Source: Zeus faber (lineage: Eukaryota > Chordata > Actinopteri > Zeiformes > Zeidae). From it: DNA of 64,000 bases. Position 1 is the first letter of the stretch, and each line of letters opens with the position of its first letter. Under the pieces are notes generated by a model. It worked only from the letters and a program-made list of their open reading frames with translations, did not search any database and was not told the DNA's origin. Below, in pieces: positions 14,569 to 26,498 of this stretch. A program made the translations under genes and the position numbers. Location: positions 5,518,123 to 5,582,122 of the forward strand of contig OY482860.1 in the NCBI GenBank assembly GCA_960531495.1, written 5' to 3'.

Positions 14569-14570
<2 letters not shown>

Positions 14571-14619
<49 letters not shown>
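14571..14619. repeat. (TG)n microsatellite
   Basis: About 24 uninterrupted TG units followed by GCGCACGCGCG. Confidence 0.95.
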
Positions 14620-14622
<3 letters not shown>

Positions 14623-15261
14623 ACGCGCGGTGGGGGAGTGACAAGATGCACAGACAGAAAGCAGAGGGGGAAGATGCTGCAGCCAAACTAGTGGAAATAA
14701 TCAAAGAACTGCAGATGATCTGGAGAACCCCCTATTCTTCATTAAAGTGGAAATCTACAGGCGTTTTCGCACCGAACAGTTCTGGGGACTCCCTGAGGGG
14801 GAAATGGGATCCGAGGAGATCCCCGAGAACTCCTTGTTGTGCTTACTCCGTAATCTTTCACTGATTTCACCTGATCAGTCCGCCAAAATCTGTTTCTGAA
14901 CAAATTTGAGGCGAGATATTATATTATCATATTAGAGATACAATAACTCATTTAAAAGTTTGTTTTCCGACAGGCTCACATCGGGACACTGCGTGGGGAT
15001 TACGGGCTGCATGTTAATTCATTCAATTAACGTCGAAACTACGAACGGCAAAAATAAAATAAATGAAATAATTACATCTACAATAAAAACACTATTTTTA
15101 TTATTTTTTTATTGGTTATTTTTTATTACCGCTAAGTGTCTTGTGCCGGTGAGTCCCGGCCCTCGAGTAGGAGCTAAAAAGGTTCCTAAAAACGTTGTTC
15201 TAAGAACTACGATCGTTCCTAGTTCCTGCAGTGCAGACCCCTGCGGTGCGAAAACACCTCA

Positions 15262-15405
15262 TGACAACGTCTGTGTCGGGTGGATTACACCACAAAGCCC
15301 AGAATTCCATTTCAAATTTTGTTGGCGGACCCAAGAATGGAAACAGCATATGGAGGAACCCATACATCAAGCAAATACGTTGAATAGCTGTTTCTTCGAA
15401 TGTAC
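15262..15405 (+). repeat. Dispersed repeat family A, copy 3 (internally deleted)
   Basis: Head segment GTCTGTGTCGGGTGGATTAC…CCCAGAATTCCATTTCAAA joined to tail segment TTGGCGGACCCAAGAATGGA…GCAAATACGTTGAATAGCTG. The middle present in the copy at 29178-29600 is missing. Confidence 0.7.
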
Positions 15406-17179
15406 GAGGTATAAACGACAGCCAATGCAATACAGCCAGAGGCATTTTGGCGAAGCACATATTATTATTTTTCTTATGGTTCCAATAATATTTTATTATT
15501 ATTATAACGTTTTATTCTTTATTATAAAAGCGAATCGGTTGGCAGGTCACCAACCGATTAATCGTAAAAACACTCCCTAAGACATTTACTTTTAGAAGGA
15601 GGATGGTTAGAAGAGGGGGAATGGTTAGATCAGACTAGATTCATAACTCATGTCGGGCTTTAGCATGAACAGCACAGAAATCCCTCTCCCTGTGTATTAT
15701 CCCGAGACAATTATTTTTTTCTATTTACTTTATTTTGTGCTGACGCAGCAGAGCGGGAGTTATTAAAGCAGAGTAAACACAGAACCAGGGGCGGGTTCAG
15801 CCCCATGGAGGTCATCACAGATTCTCATTCCTCTTAAATGTTTCTTCCATCATCTTGATTAAATTGTATTTTGGCCTTTTTTAATCTTTTTTTTTTTTTA
15901 ATCTTATGATAGAAAGTAGAGAAGAGTTTTCAACTGTTGCATGATTATATTTGTTGTAGTTGTGGTGTCATGAGCAGTATTATTAGTCATATTAGCGTTA
16001 TCCTTATATAAATATGAGGCTAAAGAGGCTGGGCATTTATTCACTGTTGTTAATTAAAACGTCATCATAAATATATATGCAGCATATATTTCATAACACA
16101 AAAGACTAAATTTCCTAAACTTATGACCTAAAGATTCTCCAGTTATGAGGTTTTAAATATGAGAACATTTGTTTTTAAAAACATGACTTTTGGTTTGATA
16201 TCATGTTCAGAATCAGAAGGAAGTACGCTTACACACAAGTACTCTGACCTTGGTTTTCAGGGACTCTTCGTACTTAGAGAACAACAGTGAAAATTGTAAA
16301 AAATCTGCTAAATTTGAGAAAATATTTACATAAAACTATGTACATAAAACACGGGTCTGCAACGGGCAACAATTCCCAGTTCAATGTTGAATATCAGTCC
16401 GATTATTTAACATGCAATTTTAAATATATCAACAAGAGTGGAGTTATGTAAAAATTCCCCATGATTGCTCTCATAAACTATTGCTTAATAAACCTGAAAG
16501 CATTATTAAAGGCTTATTAAATCTTATCAATTCAACTGCATAAAGCTGGATAGAATAACACTTAGCAGATCGTGATGAGTGGTTTCACATCAAAGCCCAG
16601 GGGACTGGACCATGTATGGGGCAGGGGTGCACACCGAGTGGAAGGGACCACTGAGGAAGGAGGGGGGGGGCTGGGGGATTCAGAAGTCAGACTGCAGTGT
16701 GATGATGTTCTGGACGTATGCACGTAAATGGACAGGAATATCCGTGTGTCATTCCATTATTTCATATCCCATTTAGAATCCAACATCAAAATCACGTCAT
16801 AAGTCCTTGACTTTTTTTCCCGCACGCGGGGACCATGGAATGTTTTGAGCGTGGGGATCGCACCGTGGGGGCCGCTGCGGAGAACCCCCACGCTCCCCGC
16901 CGGGCTCCGAGGGACTCCAGCACCGCCCAAAAGGCAGTCTCCGAACCGGACCGAACCGCGTCGCCGCTGTGCCGGTGCGGGTATGGATGTTCCACGCTGC
17001 CTCTGCTGTTTTTTTCCAAATCACACTGGAACCATGACACGCCCCTTTACCAGCATCTTCATGACGTTGAATGTGACACACCAGGAAAAATAGAAAGGCA
17101 TACTCGTCTACTGGCAACGGGAAAGGTGCCAGTCACCTATTTTCAGCGGGTTTACCCATGTTAAAAAAAAACCCTCTAA

Positions 17180-17438
17180 TTGTGGTGTAAAAAGGTATAA
17201 CATTAACTTGGTGATAACTGGCTTCACTAACATCACCAGCTCCCAGTTTCCCTCCAATTTAATTTGTTGTGAGTAACGAAGATGTTCAGAGGGAGTGTAT
17301 GGGAGTAAAAGTATAGCTTTTTGGGGCTAAATGTAATTAAAAGTCGACATTAATAAAATAACTCGAGTACAGAAGCTCCCAAAAGAAATACTTAAGTACA
17401 GTCACAAAGTGTTTTTACTTAGTTACTTTACACCACTG
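17180..17438. mobile_element. Short inverted-repeat element (hAT-type MITE, tentative)
   Basis: Left end TTGTGGTGTAAAAAGG; right end reverse-complemented CAGTGGTGTAAAGTAACT. The right end (AGTTACTTTACACCACTG) is a motif I recognise as a common fish inverted-repeat element terminus. About 260 bp, no coding content and no clear target duplication. Confidence 0.45.
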
Positions 17439-17885
17439 CTCTTTGTAACATAAATTAATGATATCCTCCTGTGCATTTTATCTGTGAAATTAGGAGAGGT
17501 TTTTGGATATTTGTTCACGCTCTGTGGCCAAAACCTCGTCTCCCATTAGTGTGAACATCGAGGAAAGAAATTAAAAGAACAAAGTGTCGTTTTTTTGGCC
17601 TTAATGTCGATAATTTGATGATATCGGATATTGGATATTATGACCAAATGGGCAGAGGCATTGATTAGAACAGCTAGAAAATTCGACGCCGTTCAGAAAG
17701 CTGCATTGATTTACTTTGACGCAGCCTCAATGACCACGTTTTTTAACTTTATCACGGTACTACGATTCATCAGACGATATCCAGTCTCATATCGCAATAT
17801 CGACATCATCACCATATATTGCCGAGGGGAGACACCACCTCAGAGTCCGAACACATGGCGGACGTGAAGAGAATGAATCAATTTC

Positions 17886-17930
17886 AGACAGACAGACGGA
17901 CAGATAGATAGATAGATAGATAGATAGATG

Positions 17931-18024
<94 letters not shown>

Positions 18025-18038
18025 TAGATAGATAGACT

Positions 18039-18133
<95 letters not shown>

Positions 18134-18147
18134 GGACAGACAGACGG
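17886..18147. repeat. (GATA)n/(GACA)n array
   Basis: About 260 bp of GATA units with GACA blocks at both ends and one GACA block in the middle (about 18011-18023). Composition matches the Bkm-type GATA/GACA satellite class. No coding sequence. Confidence 0.97.
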
Positions 18148-19124
18148 TGTGAGACTGCGTTTTCTGGCAGGGACGACAGGATTTAGTGTCTAGAGATCAG
18201 GGAGTGACAGTGGCGGCTTTGTACCGTCCTGGTGAATGGACACCTTGGGGGGGTGAGGGGGGGCCCTGGTGCTGGGAACGGGGGGATGGAGGTTGGGTGA
18301 TTAAGGCACCCATTGTGTGTGTGTCTGGTCTGCAGTACAGGACTGAGGGGGGTCAGGGTGGCAGCGGCACGTCGCTGCGCTGCGTCAGGCTCTGGGGCGT
18401 GTTTGCACAAGGGCCTGGTTGCCTACTGGGGTGGAGGGTGGGGTCATCTGGGGATGTGGAATTGGGGGGGTTGGAGTGGAGGGGTGTTAAAAGGAAACTT
18501 CCAGGCAGCCCAATAATAATCTCAGTTGACTGTGGCTGGGTGACCACTTTTCAGGGTGGGATGGAGGACGCAGACAGCGAGGACCGGTGAAACGGAGTTT
18601 GGCGTGTGTCTGTTTAAGGCGTCAGGCTTGGAAGCTTTCTTTTAATAATGCTAAGTGTAAATATATAACCTACATTACAAAAATAACAGTAAAGAATCAG
18701 GGTGCCGGAGGGATGCCGGAGGGATGCCGGCTTCTCGGGCTCCTGGTGCTGTCCCGTACGCCGATCCCCCTCTGCAAAAAAGACCACCATTAGGAAAACA
18801 TCCTGCCCTGAATCAGACCAATCAGCGCCGCCTGGCGCCCGATGTCGGCCGATCCGGTATAACCGTGCAGCCGCAGGGACGCCGCTCCTCTCTGCAGCCG
18901 CGGCTTAACCGCAGTTTCATTGTTTTCGTAATTGCTTTTTTCTTTCCCTCCCCCCTTTTAAGTTTGAGGGAGTTTAATTTATTTTTTTCGATATACTGCT
19001 CTACTGCTCTACCAAACAACCCCCCGTCCCCCATCCCTTCCTCCGTCAAATAATGCGTTAACTATATTGTGTTAGGAGACTTAAAGTACACTTATGAGCA
19101 GGTGAAGACACAGGGGGGCTGGCC

Positions 19125-19170
19125 ATGTGTATGTGTGTGTATGTGTGTGTGTGTGTGTGTGTGTGTCTGT
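19125..19170. repeat. (TG)n microsatellite
   Basis: TG repeat interrupted by ATGT units, followed by GCGTGCGTGCGTG. Confidence 0.9.
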
Positions 19171-20333
19171 AGGCGTGCGTGCGTGTCGCCATTAGAGTGT
19201 GTCCCGTGTGTGTGTTTTATGGAGGACTAAAAGAAAGTCAACGAGGGACAATATTTTACATTACTTATTGCAGAAAACCGCCACAATTTCGCCCTCTCCC
19301 CTCCTTCTATTGAGAGTCTAGTCTCCTCTGTGAGGGAGGGTGGGAGGAGGGCTGGGGGGGAGGTGCAGCGCACCATGGGAATGTTTTTACAGAGTGACCC
19401 CTGATCTTCCTTCCAGTCACTGCTAGAGCCATGAAAGCCCCGTGCCTGTCTCTGCACTTCCACACAGCCAGCCAGCAAGCTCCCCGGCCGGGGGAGGGGG
19501 GTGGGAAGGGGTGAGGGCCTGTGGGTGAGGACAGTGACGGAGAGTGTGCGAGGGACTATCATGGATAAGGCTTATCAGAGAGAGGCCGAAGAGACATCAC
19601 AAACCGCTTCTTGTCTGACGGCGGCCGCCTCCTACTGAGGTGCGGTGGAGGATCAGGATCAGGAGCTTTACTGCATATTCACAGAAATATAGAGTTAACC
19701 TGGCTTTGCATAGAATCACTTTTTTTGTATATTCTGTATATTTGGCCAAAAAAAAAAATGGGGCTATTTTCTTTGTATACTTGGCTATTTTTGTTTATGT
19801 TATTTAGCTATTTTCTTTGTATACTTGGCAATTTCTTTTTATTATTTGGCCATATTTTTGTTTGTTTTACATTTTTTCTTTTCAGACGATTAAGCTGTTT
19901 TCTTTCTGACGCCAATTGTCTGTACAGCAACGCAGCAAGCCTCGCCGCAACAAATTCCTCGTATGAATATGAAAATGGACTTGGCCGAACAAACAGATTC
20001 TGAGTGTGATTCTGGTTCTTGTTCATCGGGTTCATTTACTGTGACAACTTTCTTGATTTAAACCCGACCATGCCTGCAGGATTTTAAGTCGTGAAGTATC
20101 TTATCAGACGAAAGCTTTAAAAAAAAAAATATATATATATATATTAATTAATTTCCAAACAAACGTAGCCATGAGAAAGACGCATCAATATGACAAGAAA
20201 AGCAAAATATTGCCGTGCTCTCTATCGCTCTCTCGCCAGATGTACTCTAGAAACCGAAAACAATCCTGCCACGAAGTAACAATCATGTATTAAAAGGTAA
20301 ATCAAAATGACTGCTACGGAACTTCAAGTAGGC

Positions 20334-20337
<4 letters not shown>

Positions 20338-20393
<56 letters not shown>
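20338..20393. repeat. (TG)n microsatellite
   Basis: About 27 uninterrupted TG units. Confidence 0.95.
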
Positions 20394-20395
<2 letters not shown>

Positions 20396-20473
20396 AATAA
20401 AGTTCCTCTGCACCGCCACGCACAACCTTTTCCCCGCTGCTGTCGGATTCGAACTGTCATCCGTGTGAAAACT

Positions 20474-20490
20474 GGGTTAGGGTTAGGGTT
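20474..20490. repeat. Short TTAGGG run
   Basis: GGGTTAGGGTTAGGGTT, about two and a half telomere-type units. Too short to indicate a fused telomere. Another GGGTTAGGGTTAG occurs inside the palindrome near 34,625. Confidence 0.9.
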
Positions 20491-21289
20491 TAAGAGTTGA
20501 TTCGGGAGTTTGAGTCATTGGTGCTGAAGTGAAAGTCGGGTTGCCAGTCTTTTTGGATTTCGTCGAGTCGTGTCGCAAGTCATCATCTCCGTGACTCGAG
20601 TCCGACGCGAGTCCAAGTCATCTGTCTCGAGTCCACAACTCTGAATCAGAATCACAATCTGTTTATTACGGCAAGTTCAATTTCATATACGAGGATTTTT
20701 TTTGCGATGAAGATTGGTGCTTTTCTTAAGAGACAATCAGCATTTAAAAAAAACTTAGACTGAAAAAAATTGAAATATATCCTCAAATATCCAAAGAAAA
20801 TAGGTGCTATTCACACGGAGGCTCAGAACAACATGATTCCATTGATTTTTTATATTATTTTACTTTATTCTCTTACACCATTCACAGTAATGAGAAGAAT
20901 AAATCGTAATACATCCATTCACATTTAACGTGTGCTCCCGTATTTCAATTTCTCACTTTTTTTTTTTTTTCTTTTTAAGTTGAAGTTGTATAAGCGCTCC
21001 GTCTGGACATCAGCCTTTTAATTTACTTCTCCAGATGGACTTTGTAGAAATCCTTTACAGGCATCTGGGAAGGGATTACAGTGTTGCTTTGGTTTTATCA
21101 TTTCACTTCGACACGTCTGTGATGAAGAGACTGTTTGCAGGAAATGACAAGTTGCCTCCCTCAGAATTGGAGGATTACCTCCATAGTCCTCTCTGTAAAT
21201 GCCCAAGAGAGGGAGGAATGTGTGAGAAGTTCTGATCAAACTATCAAGCAAGGAATCTCTATGCCTGTCTGTTTGCCTGTCTTTCTGTG

Positions 21290-21617
21290 TGTATGTATGT
21301 ATTGTATGTATGTTGTAGATATGTTTGTATGTATGTTGTATTTATGTATGTATGTACTGTATGAATGTATGTTTGTATGTATGTATGAATGTATGTATGT
21401 ATGTATGTATGTATGTATGTATGTATGTATGTTTGTTGTATGTATGTTTGTATGTATGTATGTTGTAGATATGTTTGTATGTATGTTGTATTTATGTATG
21501 TATGTACTGTATGTATGTTGTAGATATGTTTGTATGTATGTTGTATTTATGTATGTATGTACTGTATGAATGTATGTTTGTATGTTTGTATGTATGTATG
21601 TATGTATGTATGTATGT
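21290..21617. repeat. (ATGT)n array with higher-order units
   Basis: ATGT tetranucleotides interrupted by TTGTAGATATGTTTG blocks. The block occurs at about 21313, 21463 and 21518, each time followed by the same TATTTATGTATGTATGTACT, so 55 and 150 bp segments have been copied as units. The open frames through it (Tyr/Met/Cys/Val) are artefacts. Confidence 0.95.
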
Positions 21618-22248
21618 CCTTTAATTATCTTAAGACCATTCACCGATCCACTTCACATTTGGAGGGTGTATTGCTGGGGACCCATGGACGTGCAGCGTCA
21701 AATCTGGGCAAGCGCCACGGGTAATATTAATACAACTTCAATAAACAGTGAGGCAGTGGGAGGCGGGGCTTCAGGGCTCTGCGACTAAGTCGCCCAAGCC
21801 CCTTTCCCACTTGCACTGAAAGCAGCAAATATACTGGCAATGTTCCGTTAGTGGTTTGATGTGTGAACAGGTCGCTCTGTAAATTTCCCTGTTCTCCAAC
21901 GAGTATCGTTTCTGGGAAAATGCCGGTACAGCTGTGAATGGAAGTGTGTGGGAATGGAAGCAGTAACATTGCCGTAAAGTAGCGGTGGAGCTGAATCCAA
22001 ATAAAGCACAAATAGTGGGTTTCTACAAATATTTATTTCATGCAAATATTTCAAAAGTAATTGTTTTCGGGAATAAATAAAACCAATCCCAAAAATGCGT
22101 ATACTATGAAATGTAAAAAACAAAAAACAAATACATTTCTTGCAAATTGACAAAAATAAGAATTGAATGCAAGACAGAACTGGATAATTTTAAGCATTAA
22201 TCCGCCTGGAAGGTTTCGTTTCGCCAGCTCCCTTTTGTTGAATAAAAA

Positions 22249-22301
<53 letters not shown>
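22249..22301. repeat. (TTA)n joined head-on to (TAA)n
   Basis: Nine or so ATT units followed directly by nine or so AAT units. The block is one long perfect inverted repeat, able to fold on itself. Confidence 0.95.
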
Positions 22302-22308
<7 letters not shown>

Positions 22309-23339
22309 CATGTATTTGTCTTTATGCTTTCATACACAACATGCAACTCAGAGTGCTTTATATTAATAGAAGGAATCACGGTTTGGTATATATCACGGTT
22401 TTGGTATCTTTATATTTAAGAATTAAGTATTTTTTTGTGTAAAAAGTTAAAAGGTGGAAAAAATGTTCTTATAGTAGTCTACCGCAAATAACTAGTGTAA
22501 TGTCGTGTGTGTATGACTGTGGGGAGAGGGGGGAGACGGGGGAGACGGGGGTTCAAGTTCATTGGTGGTTGTTATAATTTGCATCAGTTCATCTGATTGG
22601 AGGGGAGGTGTCCAGGATAGTGGATAATTCAAATACATTTACGTAAATTATTTATATATATGTTTTAAAAACTTTTAACAATAAAAAAAAAAGAGAAAAC
22701 CAGTACTATAGTTAGTTATGTTTGTGTAGAACAGGTATAAACAGTATTTTAAAACATAAATTATAATAGTAAAATAACTTATTGAAGACCAGTGCTTGTG
22801 AGCCTTCGCTTTGTGAACCTGACGTGACAGCGGGTGCGCTCCTTTTCAACCAGGGCACCTCCCGGCTGGGTGGAGCACAGGATATCTCTTACATGGAGTG
22901 GGAAACATGTGCCGGTGGCAGGAGACGACAACTTAAACAAACAACACAACATAAAACTGTAAAACTTGACAAAAAAAAAGAACAGCTCATCACCCAGCGA
23001 GACTCAGGTTCGTTCAGACAAAAGAGCCGTTCAAAAGAATAGTTTAAGAGAAGTTTGAAGATGGAAACGGCCATTCAAGGGGGTTATTTTCCCACTGGAC
23101 ACCTTGATTGATAGCACTCTTCCCAAAAACATTTCTATGTTTTATCTCCCGTTTCAATGGAAAACGCTGCACAGTTGAAAAAACCTCTCAAAAATAGAGT
23201 GATGCCGTGCGGCTCCACGTGGACACCGCACAACTGACGTAGCCGGTGGAGCCGCAGCAGTGGATTCAATAGGAAGCAGCACTTACTGCACGCTGCACTT
23301 CGCCCGTACACTGCACCGACGCATGCGGTGGACTTCTAC

Positions 23340-23432
23340 CTTGATACCCTAACACCGCGGTTCACGTGTGTGTATTGAGCCGTAGGGGGTGTACCGAATG
23401 GTTCAATAACATACTGTGTACCGTTACATCCC
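23340..23432. repeat. End of an inverted-repeat element (tentative)
   Basis: Reverse-complemented, the end reads TAGGGATGTAACGGTACACA followed by GAACCATTCGGTACACCCCC, a terminus I recognise from a widespread fish element that carries GGTACGGT/ATCACGGTTT motifs. A matching internal motif (TATATCACGGTTTTGGTATC) occurs at 22,390, so an old, broken copy may span 22.4-23.4 kb. Confidence 0.35.
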
Positions 23433-24269
23433 TAGTGATCATTAAAAAAAGCAATTAAAAGCAAAAACAAGCAAAACGCATTTAATAAAAAGGTAAATAC
23501 TATAATTATTTTCAGATTTCAGATCCATTCAGTCTAGATTTCTTAAAGGAGTCTCGTCGGCATCCTTGCCTGCTTTCACTCATAACCTCTCACTGATAAC
23601 TTTTACCGTCTGAATCCAAGTTTAAATGTACAAACCCGTGCCAGCTGTTACGCATAGAGTGAAAACTTTGATAAAAGCATTTTTATCCTTCCTCCTTTTG
23701 TTTTTTTCCGTGGCATGATGCAAGTTCCCTTTCGCCGCACCTGCTCTTGTCATTCACTCGGTTGGGGGTTGGGGGGGGGGGGTGGGGGTCTTCGGGACCA
23801 CGAGGGAAGGCAAGTCCGGGAGAGGCAGCAGGAGGTAATTCATACCCAGAATCCTCTCTGCTGGACGATCAAAAAAACGCAGGCGCTTCAGCGGTAAACG
23901 GATCCCACATCGGCAGAAAGACGCAACGCACACGTCCGCTCCGTGTGATCTGGGAAATCGGCGCTTTTGGCTTTATTGCCACGTTCAAATTGCCTCTCTG
24001 CGACGTCGAGAGCATTTAAGTTTGCAACAAAAAAGACAGCGTTATTGGTAGGACGAAATAATACCCGACCGCTTAAAACGCCGCTCCGAGAACATGACAT
24101 CGAGATCCGTAACCGATTTGGAGGGCTGCGTTATGGAAATCTAGGAATCTGGGAAAAGGGTTTGGCACGGAGGGACCTGGCGCCCGGATCCGCCTCGTGC
24201 AGCTGTGTGGGACAAGCGGGGGCTGTTAGTGGAGAGAAAATCCTAGAAGCACATGCACAGAAACATACA

Positions 24270-24323
24270 GGCACTCGCACGCACGCACGTACGTACGCAC
24301 GCACACACACACACACACACACA
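24270..24323. repeat. ACGC/(CA)n microsatellite
   Basis: GCACGCACGCACGTACGTAC followed by (CA)n; compound repeat. Confidence 0.9.
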
Positions 24324-24869
24324 ACAATACATGCATTCATGCTTGCACGCTGTCTTCATGTCGCCTGTCTTCATTTTTATCCGAACATCAATCTGAGAAA
24401 CAGTCAGATCTCAGATATTGCCGATAGAGAGGTTTTAAGTGGAAAATAAGCCGCTCGTAAAATCTAAAATACGACGTGACCCGAGGCTGGGGTCTATCAA
24501 AACAATCGGACCGATGGTAGGCCGCACATTTGTGTTTCGGGGGCGAAAAACACGCCTTGGAAAAAAAAGGCCCGCTTGAGTTTTCTTTCGTCAACATCAT
24601 CACGACTCCACCGAGGCGCAGTCCTGCAAAAGCTCTTGCATCTGCAGTTTTGGACGTTTGAGTTTTATCCTCTGCTTCTCTCTGTGTGAGTGTGGAAGTC
24701 TGGTTGCGCAGAACATTGAAATGTCCAAACGACATGCATATTGTGAGGAAACCCCACCGACTTTTTCGTAGATTACGGAAAAGCCCTTCAACGTCACAAG
24801 GTTATTATTATGGGCTAGATCTGGAGTGACGCATAGTGTGTCTCAGGTAATGAGCTTTTTGGTATTTTG

Positions 24870-25570
24870 GTAACGCTTTATCATAAGGGGCTTGTTATAA
24901 ATTTTTGTTCATAGGTAATACGCCCCTTAACATTATTATTGTGCTAATAAGACTATATAAGTATTGATAAGAGTATATAAGTGTTAATAATAGTATTTAT
25001 TAGCAGTTGACTATGCACTTATTAACAGTTAAGTAAGCTTTAGTGATGTGTTAATAATAATAGTGCATGCCTGTTCAAAACATGCATGTTATTCTCCCTT
25101 GTAAGTCGCTTTGGATAAAAGCGTCTGCTAAATGACAAAATGTAATGTAATGTAATGTAATGTCCACAACCTTGACAACATGTAGTGCTCATTCCAGGGG
25201 GAGCTGTGAAAGGCATAGTTAACTGTTAATAAGTGCATAATAAAGGATTTATTAACCTTCATAAGGCATTATTCTTGCTTTGGATCCGGTCTCTACAAAA
25301 AGCATACTTTACTGTTCATAAGTGCATAGTTAAGTGCCAATAAATGCTATTATTAATACTTATATAGTGTTAACATAAAATAAAAAGCATAGTTAACTTT
25401 TAATAAGTGCATAGTAAAGTGCTAATAAATGCTATTATTAATACTTATATAGTGTTAACATAAAATAAAAAGCATAGTTCACTTTTAATAAGTGCATAGT
25501 AAACTGCCAATAAATGTTGTTATTAACTGCTAAAAAAGGCTATTATTCATATTTATATATTATTATTAAC
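24870..25570. repeat. Fish interspersed repeat with SINE/LINE-type tail and 85-bp tandem units
   Basis: The block is built from TTAATAAGTGCATAGTAAA-like words. At 25092-25160 it contains TTGTAAGTCGCTTTGGATAA, then AAGCGTCTGCTAAATGA, then repeated AATGT. I recognise that as a common fish SINE/LINE 3' tail. From 25301 an 85-bp unit starting AGCATA repeats with starts at 25301, 25386 and 25471; the last is truncated near 25,545. No protein-coding content. Confidence 0.8.
25301..25545. repeat. 85-bp tandem repeat, about 2.9 copies
   Basis: AGCATA(G/C)TT starts at 25301, 25386 and 25471, exactly 85 bp apart. Each unit contains AATAAGTGCATAG, CAATAAATGCTATTATTAAT and ACTTATATAGTGTTAAC. Units 1 and 2 differ at only a handful of sites. 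Confidence 0.92.
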
Positions 25571-26203
25571 AATCAAAAAACAAAGGTAGGGTACAATATT
25601 ATACCTTTAGGGGTGCGATGGCTTTGTGACACCGGCAGGTAGATTTGTACTTTTTCTGTACCATTGAGGTACAAATTTGTCCCCAAAAGGTACGGAATTA
25701 CAAACAAGGACCCACGACAAGCCGTTGTACCCTGAAGCTACAACACTGTGCTTTATTTTCTCAGAGCGCACGACGGCACTTGTGCATTTAGCCAAAGCAC
25801 ATTTCCAAGACCTTTCCCTTATGCCTGGTTCACACGACACGACTTTCTGTCTTGTGATGGGGAATCTTGCAGTCTTTGATGTTTCACACGACATGACTGA
25901 TCGGCGACCGGGGGTCACACGTGACAAGATCTTTCACTGGGCGGGATCCCCAATGAGGATCGCGTCTTTAGCAGTTCCCGCATAGTGATCGTCGCTCATG
26001 GGAACGGGCGCCGATTTGACTGCGATCTGGGGCCTTGGTCGGCGAGCCCCAAAAAGCTGTCTCTGAGTGGAAAATCAGGCCCGAATCACAGAGTCTGAAC
26101 TCGGCATAAAATGTCGTCAGTGACATTGAGATGTTGTCTTGAGGGGATTCAATGGAACCGAAATGCTGTTAAAGCAACAGTACAACTGTCGTGAGCCTCC
26201 TTA

Positions 26204-26275
26204 TTATATAATATAATATAGCATAATATAATATAGTATAATATAATATAATAAAATAATATAATATGATATATC
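26204..26275. repeat. (ATAAT)n-like AT-rich repeat
   Basis: Repeats of TATAATATAATA with GC variants. Confidence 0.9.
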
Positions 26276-26386
26276 TATGGCTTGTTTGGGAATAGACCAC
26301 AAGTAATCAGCACGCCTGGTGTTGCAACAGCAATGTTGTAGGAATCCTAAAAAGTGTTCATTGTAGGGTTGAGGCTTACACAGCTT

Positions 26387-26413
26387 ACACACACACACGC
26401 ACACACGCGCACA

Positions 26414-26484
<71 letters not shown>

Positions 26485-26498
26485 ACGCGCGCACACAC
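26387..26498. repeat. (CA)n with CACGCG variants
   Basis: CA repeat flanked on both sides by CACGCGCAC-type units. Confidence 0.95.

Larger units (their letters stand above)
13241..17179 (+). other. zcchc24: zcchc24 intron 2, 13.2-17.2 kb
   Basis: No exon seen. Holds the TC, GA, T and TG tracts at 13.9-14.6 kb, repeat family A copy 3, AT-rich sequence at 15.0-16.5 kb, and a GC-richer unique segment at 16,800-17,000. Confidence 0.5.
18148..21280 (+). other. zcchc24: zcchc24 intron 2, 18.1-21.3 kb
   Basis: No exon seen. Contains G-rich sequence (18240-18500) with a purine bias, a 10-bp GGGATGCCGG tandem near 18710, (TG)n tracts (19125-19170, 20338-20393), a three-unit TTAGGG run (20474-20490), and AT-rich sequence with a LINE-tail-like TCAGAATCACAATC (20641-20690). 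Confidence 0.5.
21620..24869 (+). other. zcchc24: zcchc24 intron 2, 21.6-24.9 kb
   Basis: No exon seen. Includes the ATT/AAT hairpin, AT-rich sequence (22.2-22.8 kb), the possible transposon end at 23.4 kb, a G-run (23768-23781), and an ACGC/CA tract (24270-24323). Confidence 0.5.

Noticed and set aside
17886..18147. CRISPR-like direct repeat array
   Set aside because: Four-base units without spacers in a vertebrate intron; it is a microsatellite. No CRISPR array was found anywhere in the window.
20474..20490. Interstitial telomere
   Set aside because: Only about two and a half TTAGGG units, isolated. Chance or a small repeat explains it.
21236..21643. Tyr/Ile/His repeat protein on the minus strand
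   Set aside because: Translation of the ATGT array; composition is fully explained by the repeat.
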